This document shows, one piece after another, positions 24,523 to 35,200 of a stretch of 60,149 nt of DNA (position 1 is the stretch's first letter; the number at the start of each line of letters is the position of its first letter). This DNA comes from an uncultured Clostridia bacterium. GTDB lineage: Bacteria > Bacillota > Clostridia > Oscillospirales > CAG-272. Both the position numbers and the translations under genes were made by a program. The DNA lies in the NCBI GenBank assembly GCA_944392615.1, contig CALXXF010000012.1, positions 1 to 60,149 on the forward strand, given 5' to 3'. The notes beneath the pieces were generated by a model. The model made no database searches, was not told the origin of the DNA, and was given only the letters and a program-made list of their open reading frames with translations.

Positions 24523-26389
24523 CAGTGAAAAAAGCCGTATTTTCAGAAAGCCATCGGTAGATCAGGAAGAACTGAGAAAATACTCGTACGGGTACGATGC
24601 ACGTTCAAAGAACCGCATGAAGAAAAGCGCGGTCATACGCCGTCTTATCTCGTATCTTGCTGAGCACAAGGTCATGCTTGCGTTTGCGCTGGTCCTTACG
24701 GTAGCTGCCAACGCTCTTGCGCTTGTCGCACCGTCTCTTTCGGAATATGCTATAGATGCCATTGCAGATAAGTCGGGCGTGGATTTTCCGGCAGTAGTGA
24801 AATACTGCATTCTCATGCTCGTGTTTTATGCCGTGTCCTCGGTTTTGTCGTATTTTCTGTCTGTGCTTATGATCAATATTTCCCGCAAGGTCGTGTATAC
24901 AATGAGAAAGCAGGTGTTTGACCACCTTATGGAACTGCCTGTCGGATATTTCGACAGCAATCAGACGGGAGATATAATAAGCAGGATATCATACGACATA
25001 GACACGATAAACACATCGCTTTCAAACGATTTGGTACAGATTCTCGCGGGCTCTATAACCGTGGTGGGCTCATTTATAATGATGGTAAAAATATCGCCGC
25101 TGCTCCTTGTCATATATCTGTTCACAATACCTTTGCTGATATTCTTTACCAAGTACCGAGTCAAAAAGGTCAAGCCTCTTTTCAGAGCGCGCTCTGCAAA
25201 GCTCGGAGAGCTCAACGGATATTCCGAAGAGATGCTTTCCGGACAGCGCACCATACGCGCTTACGGCAAGGAAGAGGTTATGATAGGACGCTTCGACAAG
25301 CACAACGATGACGCGGTTGAGGCATACTTTGCCGCGGACTATCAGGGAAGCATTGTCGGTCCCGGAGTCAACTTCATAAACAACCTTTCAATATCTCTTA
25401 TAAGCATGTTCGGGGCGCTTTTGTTCATGCTCAGCGGACCTGAAACACTGGTTATCGGCTCTTTGACTATGGCCGCCATGACACCGGGCAAGCTCTCTTC
25501 GTTTATTCTTTATTCAAGAAAGTTTTTAGGGCCAATAAACGAAACTGCCAACATAATAAGCGAGATACAGTCGGCTACATCCGCGGCAGAGAGGGTCTTC
25601 AGGCTCCTTGACGAGAAGGAAGAGACGTTCGGAAAAAAGGTCACAGCCGCGTTTGAGTCGGAGATAAAGGGAAAGGTCGATGTGGAAAATGTCAATTTTT
25701 CGTATACTCCCGGTGTGAGAGTGATAAACGACATGAGCTTCTCGGCAGATGTCGGCAAAACTGTTGCCATTGTCGGCCCCACCGGAGGCGGAAAGACTAC
25801 CATAGTCAATCTGCTCATGCGTTTCTACGAGCCTGATGAGGGCAAGATAACGATAGACGGAGTGGATATCTCGCGCCTTGAGCTGTCCGAGCTCAGGAAG
25901 GTCTTCGCAATGGTGCTGCAGGAAACATGGCTGTTTTCAGGAACTGTTGCTGAGAATATAGCCTACGGCGCTGAAAATGCCACTATGGAAGACGTCGTCA
26001 GGGTTGCGAAAGCGGCGAATATAGACCGGTTCATACGCGGACTTCCAGACGGATATGATACCGTGATAGACGAAAACGGCGTGAACATATCAAAGGGTCA
26101 GAAGCAGCTCCTCACTATAGCGAGGATGATGCTTGTAGACCACCCGATACTTATACTTGACGAGGCTACGTCAAATGTGGATTCGCACACCGAGCAGCTT
26201 CTCTCAGAAGCGATGAACGCCATAACCAAGGGAAAGACTGCCTTTATAATAGCGCACAGACTTTCCACTATTCAGAACGCCGACGTGATACTGGTGGTGA
26301 ACGGCGGCAGGATAATAGAACGCGGTACGCATGAATCCCTGCTTGCTCAGAACGGCTTTTACGCCTCTCTTTACAACTCTCAGTTCTGA
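24515..26389 (+). CDS. Heterodimeric ABC exporter, subunit with consensus Walker B
   Basis: The start is assigned to TTG 24515, which has GGGAGGTG 6 nt before it and overlaps the previous gene by 8 bp; this gives 624 residues (LNNSEKSRIFRKPSVDQ). After a basic N-terminus come six membrane helices (about 45-350) and an ATPase domain: Walker A GPTGGGKTT (from about 421), signature-like ISKGQ (525-529) and Walker B LILDEATSNVD with catalytic Glu550. The signature loop is degenerate (ISKGQ for LSGGQ) while Walker B is intact, exactly complementary to the partner. The heterodimer therefore has one consensus and one degenerate ATP site, as known for this exporter class. Likely exports a drug, lipid or peptide. 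Confidence 0.9.
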   Translation: MNNSEKSRIFRKPSVDQEELRKYSYGYDARSKNRMKKSAVIRRLISYLAEHKVMLAFALVLTVAANALALVAPSLSEYAIDAIADKSGVDFPAVVKYCILMLVFYAVSSVLSYFLSVLMINISRKVVYTMRKQVFDHLMELPVGYFDSNQTGDIISRISYDIDTINTSLSNDLVQILAGSITVVGSFIMMVKISPLLLVIYLFTIPLLIFFTKYRVKKVKPLFRARSAKLGELNGYSEEMLSGQRTIRAYGKEEVMIGRFDKHNDDAVEAYFAADYQGSIVGPGVNFINNLSISLISMFGALLFMLSGPETLVIGSLTMAAMTPGKLSSFILYSRKFLGPINETANIISEIQSATSAAERVFRLLDEKEETFGKKVTAAFESEIKGKVDVENVNFSYTPGVRVINDMSFSADVGKTVAIVGPTGGGKTTIVNLLMRFYEPDEGKITIDGVDISRLELSELRKVFAMVLQETWLFSGTVAENIAYGAENATMEDVVRVAKAANIDRFIRGLPDGYDTVIDENGVNISKGQKQLLTIARMMLVDHPILILDEATSNVDSHTEQLLSEAMNAITKGKTAFIIAHRLSTIQNADVILVVNGGRIIERGTHESLLAQNGFYASLYNSQF

Positions 26390-26466
26390 TTTCATAGCTG
26401 TATGTGCGGGGTGACGATATGCAAAAGATGCGCAAAAGTAATATTTTCTAAATTTGTTCAAATGAC

Positions 26467-26494
26467 TTGACAAATTTCTTTTTTACGATATAAT
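26467..26494 (+). promoter_or_regulatory. Sigma-A promoter of acpP
   Basis: TTGACA (26467-26472), 16-bp spacer, TATAAT (26489-26494). Confidence 0.8.
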
Positions 26495-26617
26495 ATAGAC
26501 GGTCGTCGTTTTTCGACGCCGTCGCTGTTTGTCAGCGCTTCACCGCGTGTCTTTTTCGGCTGCGTTGCTTGATTCGGTTTATACCGCCGCGGATCTTTGG
26601 AAAGGTTGGTTTTGGAT

Positions 26618-26851
26618 ATGGAGATTAATGAAAAGCTCAGGCAGATCATTGCGAATCAGTTGAGAATAGAGACAGATTCTGTCGAGGACACCACTGATAT
26701 CGTGGAAGATCTCGGCGCGGATTCGCTTGATATAGTCGAAATACTCATGGTTATTGAAGAACAATTCGGCGTTTCCATTCCTGACGATGAGGTCACAGGT
26801 CTTAAAAACATAAGTGATATCCAGGCGTACATAGAAGCAAATATGGACTGA
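26618..26851 (+). CDS. acpP: Acyl carrier protein
   Basis: A small acidic protein (77 residues from ATG 26618, MEINEKLRQIIANQL) with the phosphopantetheine-attachment motif LGADSLDIVEIL, where Ser carries the prosthetic group. It shuttles acyl chains in fatty-acid synthesis. The start is uncertain: TTG 26612 is closer to GGAAAGG, while ATG 26618 gives the conserved N-terminus. It stands alone, with its own promoter and terminator, away from fab genes. It could also be a specialised carrier, but its sequence is ordinary for an AcpP. Confidence 0.93.
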   Translation: MEINEKLRQIIANQLRIETDSVEDTTDIVEDLGADSLDIVEILMVIEEQFGVSIPDDEVTGLKNISDIQAYIEANMD

Positions 26852-26934
26852 CTGTTCATAAGCTTTCAGATGCGTAAGTGTGCTCGTGAGTATGTACGCA
26901 GGCGCAAGCAAAGCGTGATATCAGATATAAAACC

Positions 26935-26966
26935 AAAAGGATGTGCAGATACTGCACATCCTTTTT
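26935..26966. terminator. Bidirectional terminator after acpP
   Basis: AAAAGGATGTGCAG / CTGCACATCCTTTT with a 3-base loop. It also lies downstream of the minus-strand exporter ending at 27120. Confidence 0.85.
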
Positions 26967-27119
26967 ACTTTATCTGAAGCAATTCATCAGCCGTTTTCAC
27001 CATATTTTGAGTTGCGGCCGAGCGCACAGGTCAGAGCGTACAGGTGAAGCGCCGCGAGCGCGTTCGGATGGGAGTGCGGATACCCCTGTTCCTGAATATT
27101 CTGAGTGGAAAAAATGCAA

Positions 27120-29060
27120 TCAGGTCGCAAAGCCCTCAAACTGATTCTGATAGAGAGCGCTGTAGGCGCCTTTTAAAGCAAGCAGTTCCTCGTGATTCCC
27201 TGATTCCACTATTTTTCCGTCGTCGATCACGATTATTCTGTCAGCGTTCTTTATGGTTGAAAGTCTGTGCGCTATTATCAGAGTCGTTCTTCCTTCCATA
27301 AGGTTCTGCATTGCGGTTTGTATCTGCATTTCCGTGCGGGTATCAACATTTGACGTCGCCTCATCGAGTATCAGTATTTTAGGGTCGGCAAGCACGGCGC
27401 GCGCTATTGAAATTAGCTGCCTTTGCCCCTGACTCAGATTTTCCCCGGAACGTAAGAGCATGGTATCGTAACCGTCGGGAAGCTGTTCTATGAATCTTGA
27501 TGCGTCCGCTGTCTGCGCCGCTTTTTTTATACGCTCCATGTCCGTGTCACTTGCGGCATAGCTTATATTTGCGGCGACGGTGTCGGAAAAGAGCACCGTA
27601 TCCTGAAGCACTATCGATATCGCCTTGCGCAGAGAAGTCTTGGAATATTCGGTTATATCATGCCCGTCAAGCGTTATCCTTCCGGAATTGATATCGTAAA
27701 ACCGCGTCAGAAGATTTACTACGGTGGTTTTTCCTGAGCCTGTTTTACCGACTATTGCTATCTTCTCCCCTGACTTTACATTGAGGCAGAAGTCCTTGAG
27801 CACTATTTCCTTGTCGTTATATCCGAATCTCACATGCTCAAAGCCGATATTTCCCTTTACCGACGAAATGTCAAGCGTTTTCCCGTCGAGCCCGCTTTCC
27901 TCTTCGGCGTCAAGGATTTCAAAGACCCTTTCGGCTCCGGCAACGGCGGTAAGTATGTTTGAATACTGATTTGCTATTTCATTTATCGGGCGTGTAAACT
28001 GCTTCGAATAGCTGAGAAAAGCAGATATCAGTCCCACATTGAACACAGTCGGCATTTTCAGCGCAAAATAGGCTCCAACAGCGGCTACTATCAGGTAATT
28101 TAAATTATTTGTCACATTCATTATAGGACCCATTACGCCGCCCAATGCCGTGGAGACTATTCCGTTCTTCTTATACTGCGTGCTTATCTGAGCAAATTTT
28201 TTCTTTTCCGTCTCTTCTCTTCCGTATGCCACAATGGTGCGGTAACCGGTGACGCTCTCCTCAATCTGTCCGTTGAGCTCGCCGAGAAGACGCTGCTGCC
28301 TTGAAAAGAGCCGGTGCATCAGCCTGCCCATGACCGCGGAAACAATTATTGTTATCGGTATTGTTATCATTGCAACCAGTGTCATCTGCCAGCTGAGTAT
28401 GAGCATTATCACAAGGGAACCGACCAGAGTTATTACCGCGGAGAAAAGAGACGTGACAGAACCGGATACTGTATTTGAGATATTCTCCACGTCGTTTGTT
28501 ATGCGGCTCATTATATCTCCGTGCTTGTGGGTATCTGTGTATCTTATCGGAAGATACTCTATTTTCCTGAACAAATCCTTTCGCATCCCGTATACCGTCT
28601 TCTGCGACAGCTTTGCTGATATGCGTCCCTGGAAGAGGGTGAAAAGAGAAGACAGAATATACATGACGGCAAGCACTGCAAGCAGCTTTACTATATCAGC
28701 AAGATATGTGTTGTCTATGTATTTGTCGGCAAAGCTCAGGGAATCGCTTATAAGTGTGAACACACCTGAGGAAGGCTCATACTTGTCAAGGTATGTCATT
28801 ATGTTTATAGCCTCGGATATCATGACAGGGGCGGCGAGTGTCACTGCGGTGGTTAAAAGCATGATGACAAGGAGCGCCACCAGAAGCCTGTTGTTCTTGC
28901 CGAGATATTTTATGAGCCTTTTCACGACCTTGCCGAGATTCTTGGGCTTCTCCGATGGCCGCATGCCGGGAGGGCCTCCGCGTCCTCTCCCCGGACCGAA
29001 CATCCGTATGTCGGGGGCCTGCTCCGGCTGCTCCGCGCCGCTTTTCCTATTCTCAGCCAT
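27120..29060 (-). CDS. Heterodimeric ABC exporter, subunit with consensus Walker B
   Basis: The 646-residue protein starts at ATG 29060, overlapping the previous gene by 8 bp, with GAAGGGGGG before it. A Gly/Pro/Arg-rich N-terminal stretch (GPGRGRGGPPGMRPSEKP) precedes six membrane helices. The ATPase domain has Walker A GKTGSGKTT, a slightly degenerate signature LSQGQRQL and Walker B ILDEATSNVD with the catalytic Glu. It pairs with the product of 29053-30864. The gene order marR, degenerate subunit, consensus subunit is common for multidrug exporters controlled by their own MarR repressor in Clostridia. Substrate unknown. Confidence 0.92.
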   Translation of the reverse strand: MAENRKSGAEQPEQAPDIRMFGPGRGRGGPPGMRPSEKPKNLGKVVKRLIKYLGKNNRLLVALLVIMLLTTAVTLAAPVMISEAINIMTYLDKYEPSSGVFTLISDSLSFADKYIDNTYLADIVKLLAVLAVMYILSSLFTLFQGRISAKLSQKTVYGMRKDLFRKIEYLPIRYTDTHKHGDIMSRITNDVENISNTVSGSVTSLFSAVITLVGSLVIMLILSWQMTLVAMITIPITIIVSAVMGRLMHRLFSRQQRLLGELNGQIEESVTGYRTIVAYGREETEKKKFAQISTQYKKNGIVSTALGGVMGPIMNVTNNLNYLIVAAVGAYFALKMPTVFNVGLISAFLSYSKQFTRPINEIANQYSNILTAVAGAERVFEILDAEEESGLDGKTLDISSVKGNIGFEHVRFGYNDKEIVLKDFCLNVKSGEKIAIVGKTGSGKTTVVNLLTRFYDINSGRITLDGHDITEYSKTSLRKAISIVLQDTVLFSDTVAANISYAASDTDMERIKKAAQTADASRFIEQLPDGYDTMLLRSGENLSQGQRQLISIARAVLADPKILILDEATSNVDTRTEMQIQTAMQNLMEGRTTLIIAHRLSTIKNADRIIVIDDGKIVESGNHEELLALKGAYSALYQNQFEGFAT

Positions 29061-30864
29061 CTGTTTTTTCCCCCCTTCTTATCTGCGAATAATATATTTC
29101 CCTGTATTCAGGACAGTCGCGCATCATTTCATCATGGGTTCCGCAGCCGGCAAGTCTGCCGTTTTCTATAACGGCGATTCTGTCGCACCGTATTACCGTG
29201 GCTATCCTCTGCGCAATGGTTATTATCGTCGTATCCTTCATTGATTCTCGCAGTGCCCTGACAAGTCGCGCCTCTGTTCCGAGGTCGAGCGCGGACGTGC
29301 TGTCGTCAAATATCAGTATCTCAGGCTTCCTGACAAGAGCGCGTGCTATCGCTATGCGCTGCTTCTGACCGCCTGAAAGGGAAGAGCCCTTTTCACCTAT
29401 TATAGTGTCGTAGCCCCGCGCAAACGAAGTTATGAAGTCGTGGGCCTGCGCAATGCGGGCCGCCTTTTCCACCTCCTCATCACTTGCATCTTCCTTGCCG
29501 AAGCGTATGTTGTCGGAGATGCTGCCAGAAAACAGCTCTGTTTTCTGGAGTACAAATGCGACCTTTGAACGCAGTGCTCCTATGTCGTATTCCTTTATGT
29601 CCTTACCGTCTATCATTATGCTTCCTGAGGTGTCATCGTAAAACCTCGGTATAAGATTTACAAGAGAGCTCTTTCCGCTTCCGGTCGCTCCGAGTATGGC
29701 AATGTTTTCACCGCGCTTTATGTCGAGCGTTATGTCAGACAAAACAGGCTGACCGGATGCGTCGGGATATGAAAAGCTGACGTTTCTGAAGCTCACTGTG
29801 CCGACGTTTTCTCCTTCTTTGGTCTTTCCGCCTTCTATGGCAGGCTCCTCCGCAAGTACCTCTCGTATACGTCTTGCCGATGCAGAAGCCCTGGTGAGCG
29901 ACTGGAATATCATACTGACCATCATCAGCGACATAAGCGTCTGCGTTATGTAAGTGGTTGCCGCCATTACGTTTCCGGCGCTCATCTCCCCGCTTCCGCT
30001 TATTACGTCGCGTCCTCCTATCATTACAATAACAATGACGGCGAGATTCATTACTATCATCATAACAGGTGAAATTACAGCCATCAGCTTCTGAACGCGG
30101 TATGTCGTGTGCGTCAGGTCGGAATTGGCACGGTCAAAACGCTTTATCTCTTTTTTCTCGCTCGTGAACGCCTTTACCACTCTTGCACCGGTGACGTTTT
30201 CCTGCACCACAGAATTCACCGTGTCGAGCTTTTTCTGCACCGCCCCGTATATGGGGGTTGCGCGTCTCAGTACAAGCGCTATGACGAGAATCTGTACCGG
30301 CATTGAGGCGGCGATGACTATACCGAATTTCGGGCTTATACGTATCGCCATTATGATCGCTCCGATAAATGTCAGAGGAGCGCGTACAAACATCCTTATG
30401 ATCTGCGAAACAAGGTCCTGAGTGGCTGATATATCATTTGTAAGCCTTGTAACGAGCGAGCCGGTTGTGAAACGGTCCGTCTGTTCTACAGAAAGACTCA
30501 TTACCTTGTCGTAAGCATCTTTACGGAGGTCGTTGCCGAAGCCCTGCGCGGCAAACGAGGCTACGATAGCTGCCAGAGCGCCCATCAGTCCTCCGAGGGC
30601 AACAAACAGGAGCATCTTTATCCCGGTTGAAGTTATTACCGCCATATTTCCGCCTATAACGCCGTCGTCCACTATTACCGACATGAGGTCGGGGAGAAGC
30701 AAATCTATATATACTTCGCCGACCATCAGAACAGGGGAGAGAATTGCCCAGAAGGCGTAAGGCCTGAGATACGACGAAAGTCGCACTTTTTTGTTCCGGG
30801 CGGCCGATTTTCGCCTTGCGCCTTTGCCTGCGCCAGGAAGGAATGCAGTTTCATCACTCTTCAT
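29053..30864 (-). CDS. Heterodimeric ABC exporter, subunit with degenerate Walker B
   Basis: The 603-residue protein starts at ATG 30864, inside the 3' end of marR (11-bp overlap), with GGGGGG 8 nt upstream. A basic N-terminus (RRKSAARNKKVRLSSYLRPY) is followed by six membrane helices and an ATPase domain with Walker A GATGSGKSS, a perfect signature LSGGQKQR and Walker B ILIFDDSTSALD, where Asp replaces the catalytic Glu. It is thus the degenerate-site half of the heterodimer with the 27120-29060 product. Tight overlaps on both sides mark a translationally coupled marR-ABC-ABC operon. Confidence 0.92.
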   Translation of the reverse strand: MKSDETAFLPGAGKGARRKSAARNKKVRLSSYLRPYAFWAILSPVLMVGEVYIDLLLPDLMSVIVDDGVIGGNMAVITSTGIKMLLFVALGGLMGALAAIVASFAAQGFGNDLRKDAYDKVMSLSVEQTDRFTTGSLVTRLTNDISATQDLVSQIIRMFVRAPLTFIGAIIMAIRISPKFGIVIAASMPVQILVIALVLRRATPIYGAVQKKLDTVNSVVQENVTGARVVKAFTSEKKEIKRFDRANSDLTHTTYRVQKLMAVISPVMMIVMNLAVIVIVMIGGRDVISGSGEMSAGNVMAATTYITQTLMSLMMVSMIFQSLTRASASARRIREVLAEEPAIEGGKTKEGENVGTVSFRNVSFSYPDASGQPVLSDITLDIKRGENIAILGATGSGKSSLVNLIPRFYDDTSGSIMIDGKDIKEYDIGALRSKVAFVLQKTELFSGSISDNIRFGKEDASDEEVEKAARIAQAHDFITSFARGYDTIIGEKGSSLSGGQKQRIAIARALVRKPEILIFDDSTSALDLGTEARLVRALRESMKDTTIITIAQRIATVIRCDRIAVIENGRLAGCGTHDEMMRDCPEYREIYYSQIRRGEKTDG

Positions 30865-31351
30865 CAGAAAAGCCCCCCTTACCTTCAGTCACCGGCTCAT
30901 GTCTGTTTTCAGAACCGCCGACGGCAATGTTGTCCCTCATCCGTATGAGCAGATTTCTGAGGACCTCGCGTTCTTCATCGCTCATTCCTGTCATGGCAAG
31001 GCGATCGGTGGCGTCCGCGTGATGTCTGTTAGCCTCTTCGACGGCAAGTCCTTTTTCAGTCAGACTCACATGTATCACACGCATGTCCTCTTTGTCCTGA
31101 GTGCGCTTTACGTAACCGTCTGCCTCCATGTTTCGCAGGGTTATACTGACAGTTGGCGGAGTTGTATGCGTTAGCTTTGACAGCTCCAACTGCGTTGCGC
31201 TCTTTCTGTGTCCGAGATGAAAGAGTATCCAGCGATAGCCGTCCGGTATGCCCGCCTGCTCTGAAGCTCTTCTCATTCTTTGTCCGAACAGCTTGGAAAT
31301 TTCGTTTATCAGCATCATCGGTGTATTCAACCTCACCAACCGCAGAGCCAA
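30854..31351 (-). CDS. MarR-family regulator whose 5' end is fused to island DNA
   Basis: The MarR winged-helix core is complete: NTPMMLINEISKLFGQRMRRA (dimer helix), ATQLELSKLTHTTPPTVSITLRNMEADGYVKR (recognition helix and wing) and VHVSLTEKG-like strands. Relatives usually begin a few residues before NTP. Here the codons before RLNTP (from ATG 31351, MALRLV) lie inside the unrelated coiled-coil gene in another frame, and no ribosome site is visible. GTG 31336 (VRLNTP) would give a normal-length N-terminus. The native start, ribosome site and promoter therefore seem to have been replaced by island sequence. It probably represses the two ABC genes that overlap it. Expression may now depend on the island operon. 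Confidence 0.82.
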   Translation of the reverse strand: MALRLVRLNTPMMLINEISKLFGQRMRRASEQAGIPDGYRWILFHLGHRKSATQLELSKLTHTTPPTVSITLRNMEADGYVKRTQDKEDMRVIHVSLTEKGLAVEEANRHHADATDRLAMTGMSDEEREVLRNLLIRMRDNIAVGGSENRHEPVTEGKGGFSDEE

Positions 31352-32201
31352 GCTGCAGCATAGAATGGAAGCATTTGATTGCCTTTTCCAATTGATCGGT
31401 CAAGGAAACCGACTCTGCACGGATCTCCTGTGAAATACCACCAATGGTAATGCCTTTTGCAATTGACCTTTTGGCGTTGTAATTTGACCAATCCGCTTTA
31501 ACGCCGCCGGTGTCAACCAAGGAACTGCCAACTCGTCGGTCAAATCCAACCACCAACTCGCTTGAAAGAAATGCTTGTCTTTCTCGCTGAAGTTTTTGCA
31601 CCTCGGCATTAAACAGTTGTTTTTGACCTTGCTCGAGCATTTGATGATTGTTGTTGCCTTGCTGACGGGCATTATTTGCAGCTTGTTGCGCTTGCTGAAC
31701 GTCGCGATTGGAAGCTTGTACCGCAAGCTGAATATCCCGTTGCAAATACAGTTCTGCTTCTTCTGCCATACGCATAAAATCAAGCGTCATTTGCTTCCAA
31801 TCATAATAGCCATTCTTTTTCCAAAGTCGGTTGTTAAAGGACTCTGCCGTGTCCTCAATGACCATCTCGTAAAAAACACGAATGTGATTCATATTGATGG
31901 ACTGAGGACACGTTGCAAAACCGGGCTTGTACTCCTTTGTGTACTTTGGAGGCAACTGCGATACCATCGCCGTAAGCTCGGCAAGAAAATCCTTGTCTGC
32001 TTCTATTCTGTTTTGATAATTTCTTTGAATGTTTTTGATATTCTGCTGAGCCGCTTGAAAAGCATTATCAACCTTTTGCTGATCCGAAGAAAGCTTTTGC
32101 GCGTGAGTGCCCTCAAGCACCTTCAAATTCAAATAAGTTTGATGTAAGCTTTTGATTTTGCTCTCAATCGTAAGAATATCTTGCTTAATCTGATTGTTCA
32201 T
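31056..32201 (-). CDS. Coiled-coil protein, last gene of the kinase operon, probably 3'-truncated
   Basis: The frame encodes 381 residues, but only about the first 290 look native. From ATG 32201 (MNNQIKQDILTIESKIKSLH) it is a long Gln/Asn-rich coiled coil (for example QAAQQNIKNIQRNYQNRIEADK and VQQAQQAANNARQQGNNNHQ). After LTDQLEKAIKCFHSMLQLG the sequence becomes composition-poor and coincides with marR in another frame, so the original C-terminus has been lost or replaced. There is no signal peptide and no membrane helix. The family is not recognised; large coiled-coil proteins, some with FtsK-like domains, accompany VWA/PP2C/kinase clusters, so a lost C-terminal ATPase domain is one possibility, without direct support. 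It starts 17 bp after the kinase gene. Confidence 0.6.
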   Translation of the reverse strand: MNNQIKQDILTIESKIKSLHQTYLNLKVLEGTHAQKLSSDQQKVDNAFQAAQQNIKNIQRNYQNRIEADKDFLAELTAMVSQLPPKYTKEYKPGFATCPQSINMNHIRVFYEMVIEDTAESFNNRLWKKNGYYDWKQMTLDFMRMAEEAELYLQRDIQLAVQASNRDVQQAQQAANNARQQGNNNHQMLEQGQKQLFNAEVQKLQRERQAFLSSELVVGFDRRVGSSLVDTGGVKADWSNYNAKRSIAKGITIGGISQEIRAESVSLTDQLEKAIKCFHSMLQLGSAVGEVEYTDDADKRNFQAVRTKNEKSFRAGGHTGRLSLDTLSSRTQKERNAVGAVKANAYNSANCQYNPAKHGGRRLRKAHSGQRGHACDTCESD

Positions 32202-32218
32202 AGTTGCCTCAAGTGTTG

Positions 32219-35200
32219 TTAGTTTCCTTCAATAATGGTTGCAGAACAATTTGTAAATGAATTCTCACCTTTAGACACGATGGAAGAATAGATAATTGTT
32301 TCGAGTAAATCACAATTATTAAATGCGTGATCTGGAACTGTTGTTTGAGAAGTTACTCTTACAGTTTTCAAACTTTTAGGAATAGCATAATAGAAATATC
32401 CTGATCCTTCCGAAACCTGAGATGTAAAACCGTTGGTTCCGCTTGTCTTGTATATTTTGGAGCTTTTTTCCATTGTATCATCCGTATCATTATCACCAAA
32501 AATATATCCCAAAACTGCCCATCGGGGATTATCAGGATTGGAATTTATACCAATAAACGGTAAAGTTATTTTCTCTAACGAACTACATTGACAAAACGCG
32601 CCAAAACCGATATTTTTTACGGAATTCGGTACAATAACGTTAGTTACATTAACCAACCCCCAGAAAGCATATTCTCCAATTGAAATGGTGCCATCGGGGA
32701 TAACAATATTTGAAAATCGTGCACAATTCATAAATGCGCCATTACCAATGCTTTCTACTGATGATGACATGGAAAACATTTTAAGTTCGGAGCAATTGCT
32801 AAACGAATAATTTCCAATTGTTTTTGTTGGTTGTATAAATGTAATAGTTTCTAACAAATCGCAGTTGTTAAATGCATAATTGGGTATGTTCGTTTGAAGG
32901 GTGATGGTAACTTTTTTTAGGCTTTTTGGGATAGCGTAATAAAAATATCCAGATCCTTCCGAAACTTGTGATGTGAAACCGCTTGTTCCGCTGGTCTTAT
33001 ATATTTTATCACTTTTTTGCATGCTGTTATCGTCATCATAATTACCATCACCAAATATATACCCAAAGACTGCCCATCTTGGATTTTCAGGAGAACTATC
33101 ACTACCAACAAAGGGAAGGGTTATTTCCTTCAATGAATTGCATCCGCCAAATGCACCACTACCTATAGATTTAACACTATCAGGAATTATAATGTTTGTA
33201 ATCTTGGAACAACCAACAAACGATTCTCGTCCTATTGATGTTACACTATTGGGGATATCTATGGTATCGAACGCGCGGCAGTTCATAAACGCACCAATTC
33301 CAATTGATTCAACGCCGTAATTGATGTTAAATTGCGAGAGATTGGTACATCCTGAAAAAGCATAGTCACCAATTTGTTTCAAATCATTAACAAAAACAAC
33401 ATTTTCTAATAAATCACAGTTGTTAAACGCATAATTCGGAATATTAGTTTGGAGGGTAACTGTGACTTTTTTTAGACTTTTAGGGATGGTGAAATAGAAA
33501 TATCCGCCCGACCCTTCAGAAATTTGTGAGGTGAAACCGCTTGTTCCACTGGTCTTATATACTTTATCCTCTCTGTTCATATTGTCATCATTGTATTCAC
33601 CATCGCCAAATATATAGCCAAAAACCGACCAGCGAGGATTCTCTGGCGATATGTTTTTGCCAACAAACGGAAGCGTGATTTCTTTTAAAGATGTGCACCC
33701 TCCAAACGCTCCACTACCTATTGATACAACGCTATCAGGTACAATTATCGATGTTATTTGGGAACAATTCAAAAAAGCATTGCTTGGAATAGTGGTTACA
33801 GGTTTTCCTCTATAGGTAGACGGGATTTCAACATTTCCATTCAATTTAGAAGCTCGGTCGGATTTAACACTTACTGCATATCCACCATTAGCTTCAGTAA
33901 ATTGTAAATTCTGTTGCATCTCGTAGGCTTCTTCCACTTCAAGACTCTCCATGCAAGTGAAAAGCTTGTCGGCATTTTCGACTTTATCTTGAAGCTTAGA
34001 ATCGAGTTCTTGATACGCTGCATATGCTTCTACAATCTCTTGGTGATAATCGATATAATAATCGGGGTTGGTCGGAAGATCTGCAATCAGTGCTTCAACC
34101 TTTTCGATCTTGTTGTTATTGATTGCGGTAGTAATACCAAAATAACCGCCAACTACAAGAACGATAGCAAGAACACTAATAATGATGGCTTTGGGAAGTT
34201 TTCTTGAAAAACCATTAGAACTTCTTTGAGATACTCTCGTAGAAGAACCGCTACCCGACAAAACAGTTCCCGAATACTGGCCGCTACCCGAAGAATTATT
34301 CGATGAGCTCGTATAAGAAGATCCCGAGGGCGGAGTAGGCGGAGGTGTCATTGGCGTGGGGAAACTCATCTGTCCCGAAGAGGGTGATCCGGATGACGTA
34401 CCATAGACGGAGCTCATACTAATTGTGAAGTTGTATCTCTGATCAGCTTCGCAATAGGGACAAGTCTGCAGGCCTTTATAGTAATGGTGCATTGGATTGG
34501 TACTACACTTTTTCAGGTTGGAGAGATAGCTTGTAAGCACTGCATCCCATTCATTTGCTGTCGGACGTTTACTCGGATTCTGATGTCCCTCATCAAAGGC
34601 TCTCGCAAAGAGTCTTTGAATATCGCTCGGGAATGCCTGCAAGGGCAAAACGGCAACACTCAAAGGTCGATTGCCAGCCTTGAAGCAATAGTGATCCATT
34701 TCAATCGCGGCGTTACCAACCCCGGGAGATGCCGTTGAAGAACGTTCGTTTTCGGGAATACCGTTATAAGGGGTAAAACCGTTCATCAAGAGCTTAAAGA
34801 TGTGAATGGCAAGCGAAAACAAGTCAGTTTCCTTGGTAAACGTAGGAAGCGGAGCTTGAGCGTATCCCGTGTTCTTGCACTTCTTAATCAATTCGGGAGC
34901 AACGTAGCCGTTAAGGCATACGTTACAACGATACGTCTTACCTCTTGACTTATCGGTAATATGATAAGAATCGGTATCAAGGAAAGCAACGTGTCCGTTG
35001 GTCAAATTAACGCCGATATTACAAGGGTTAAAATCACCGAATACGTAATCCAAATCGTGAATTGCGGAAATAACACGGCAGATATTGATAGCGATAATAA
35101 CCTTCTGCTCGCCCGTAAGCGTTACTTTCTTTTTGGCGGGATATTTATATACGTCGCCAAGCTCTACGTCAATCGACAGCTTGGGCATAACGAAACCGAC

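Noticed and set aside
28249..29244. 331-codon open frame on the + strand
   Set aside because: It lies fully antisense to two clearly identified ABC exporter genes; a codon-composition shadow.
29053..30864. Asp in Walker B as an inactivating mutation
   Set aside because: Asp at this position is the normal state of the degenerate-site subunit in heterodimeric exporters, and the partner subunits carry the Glu.
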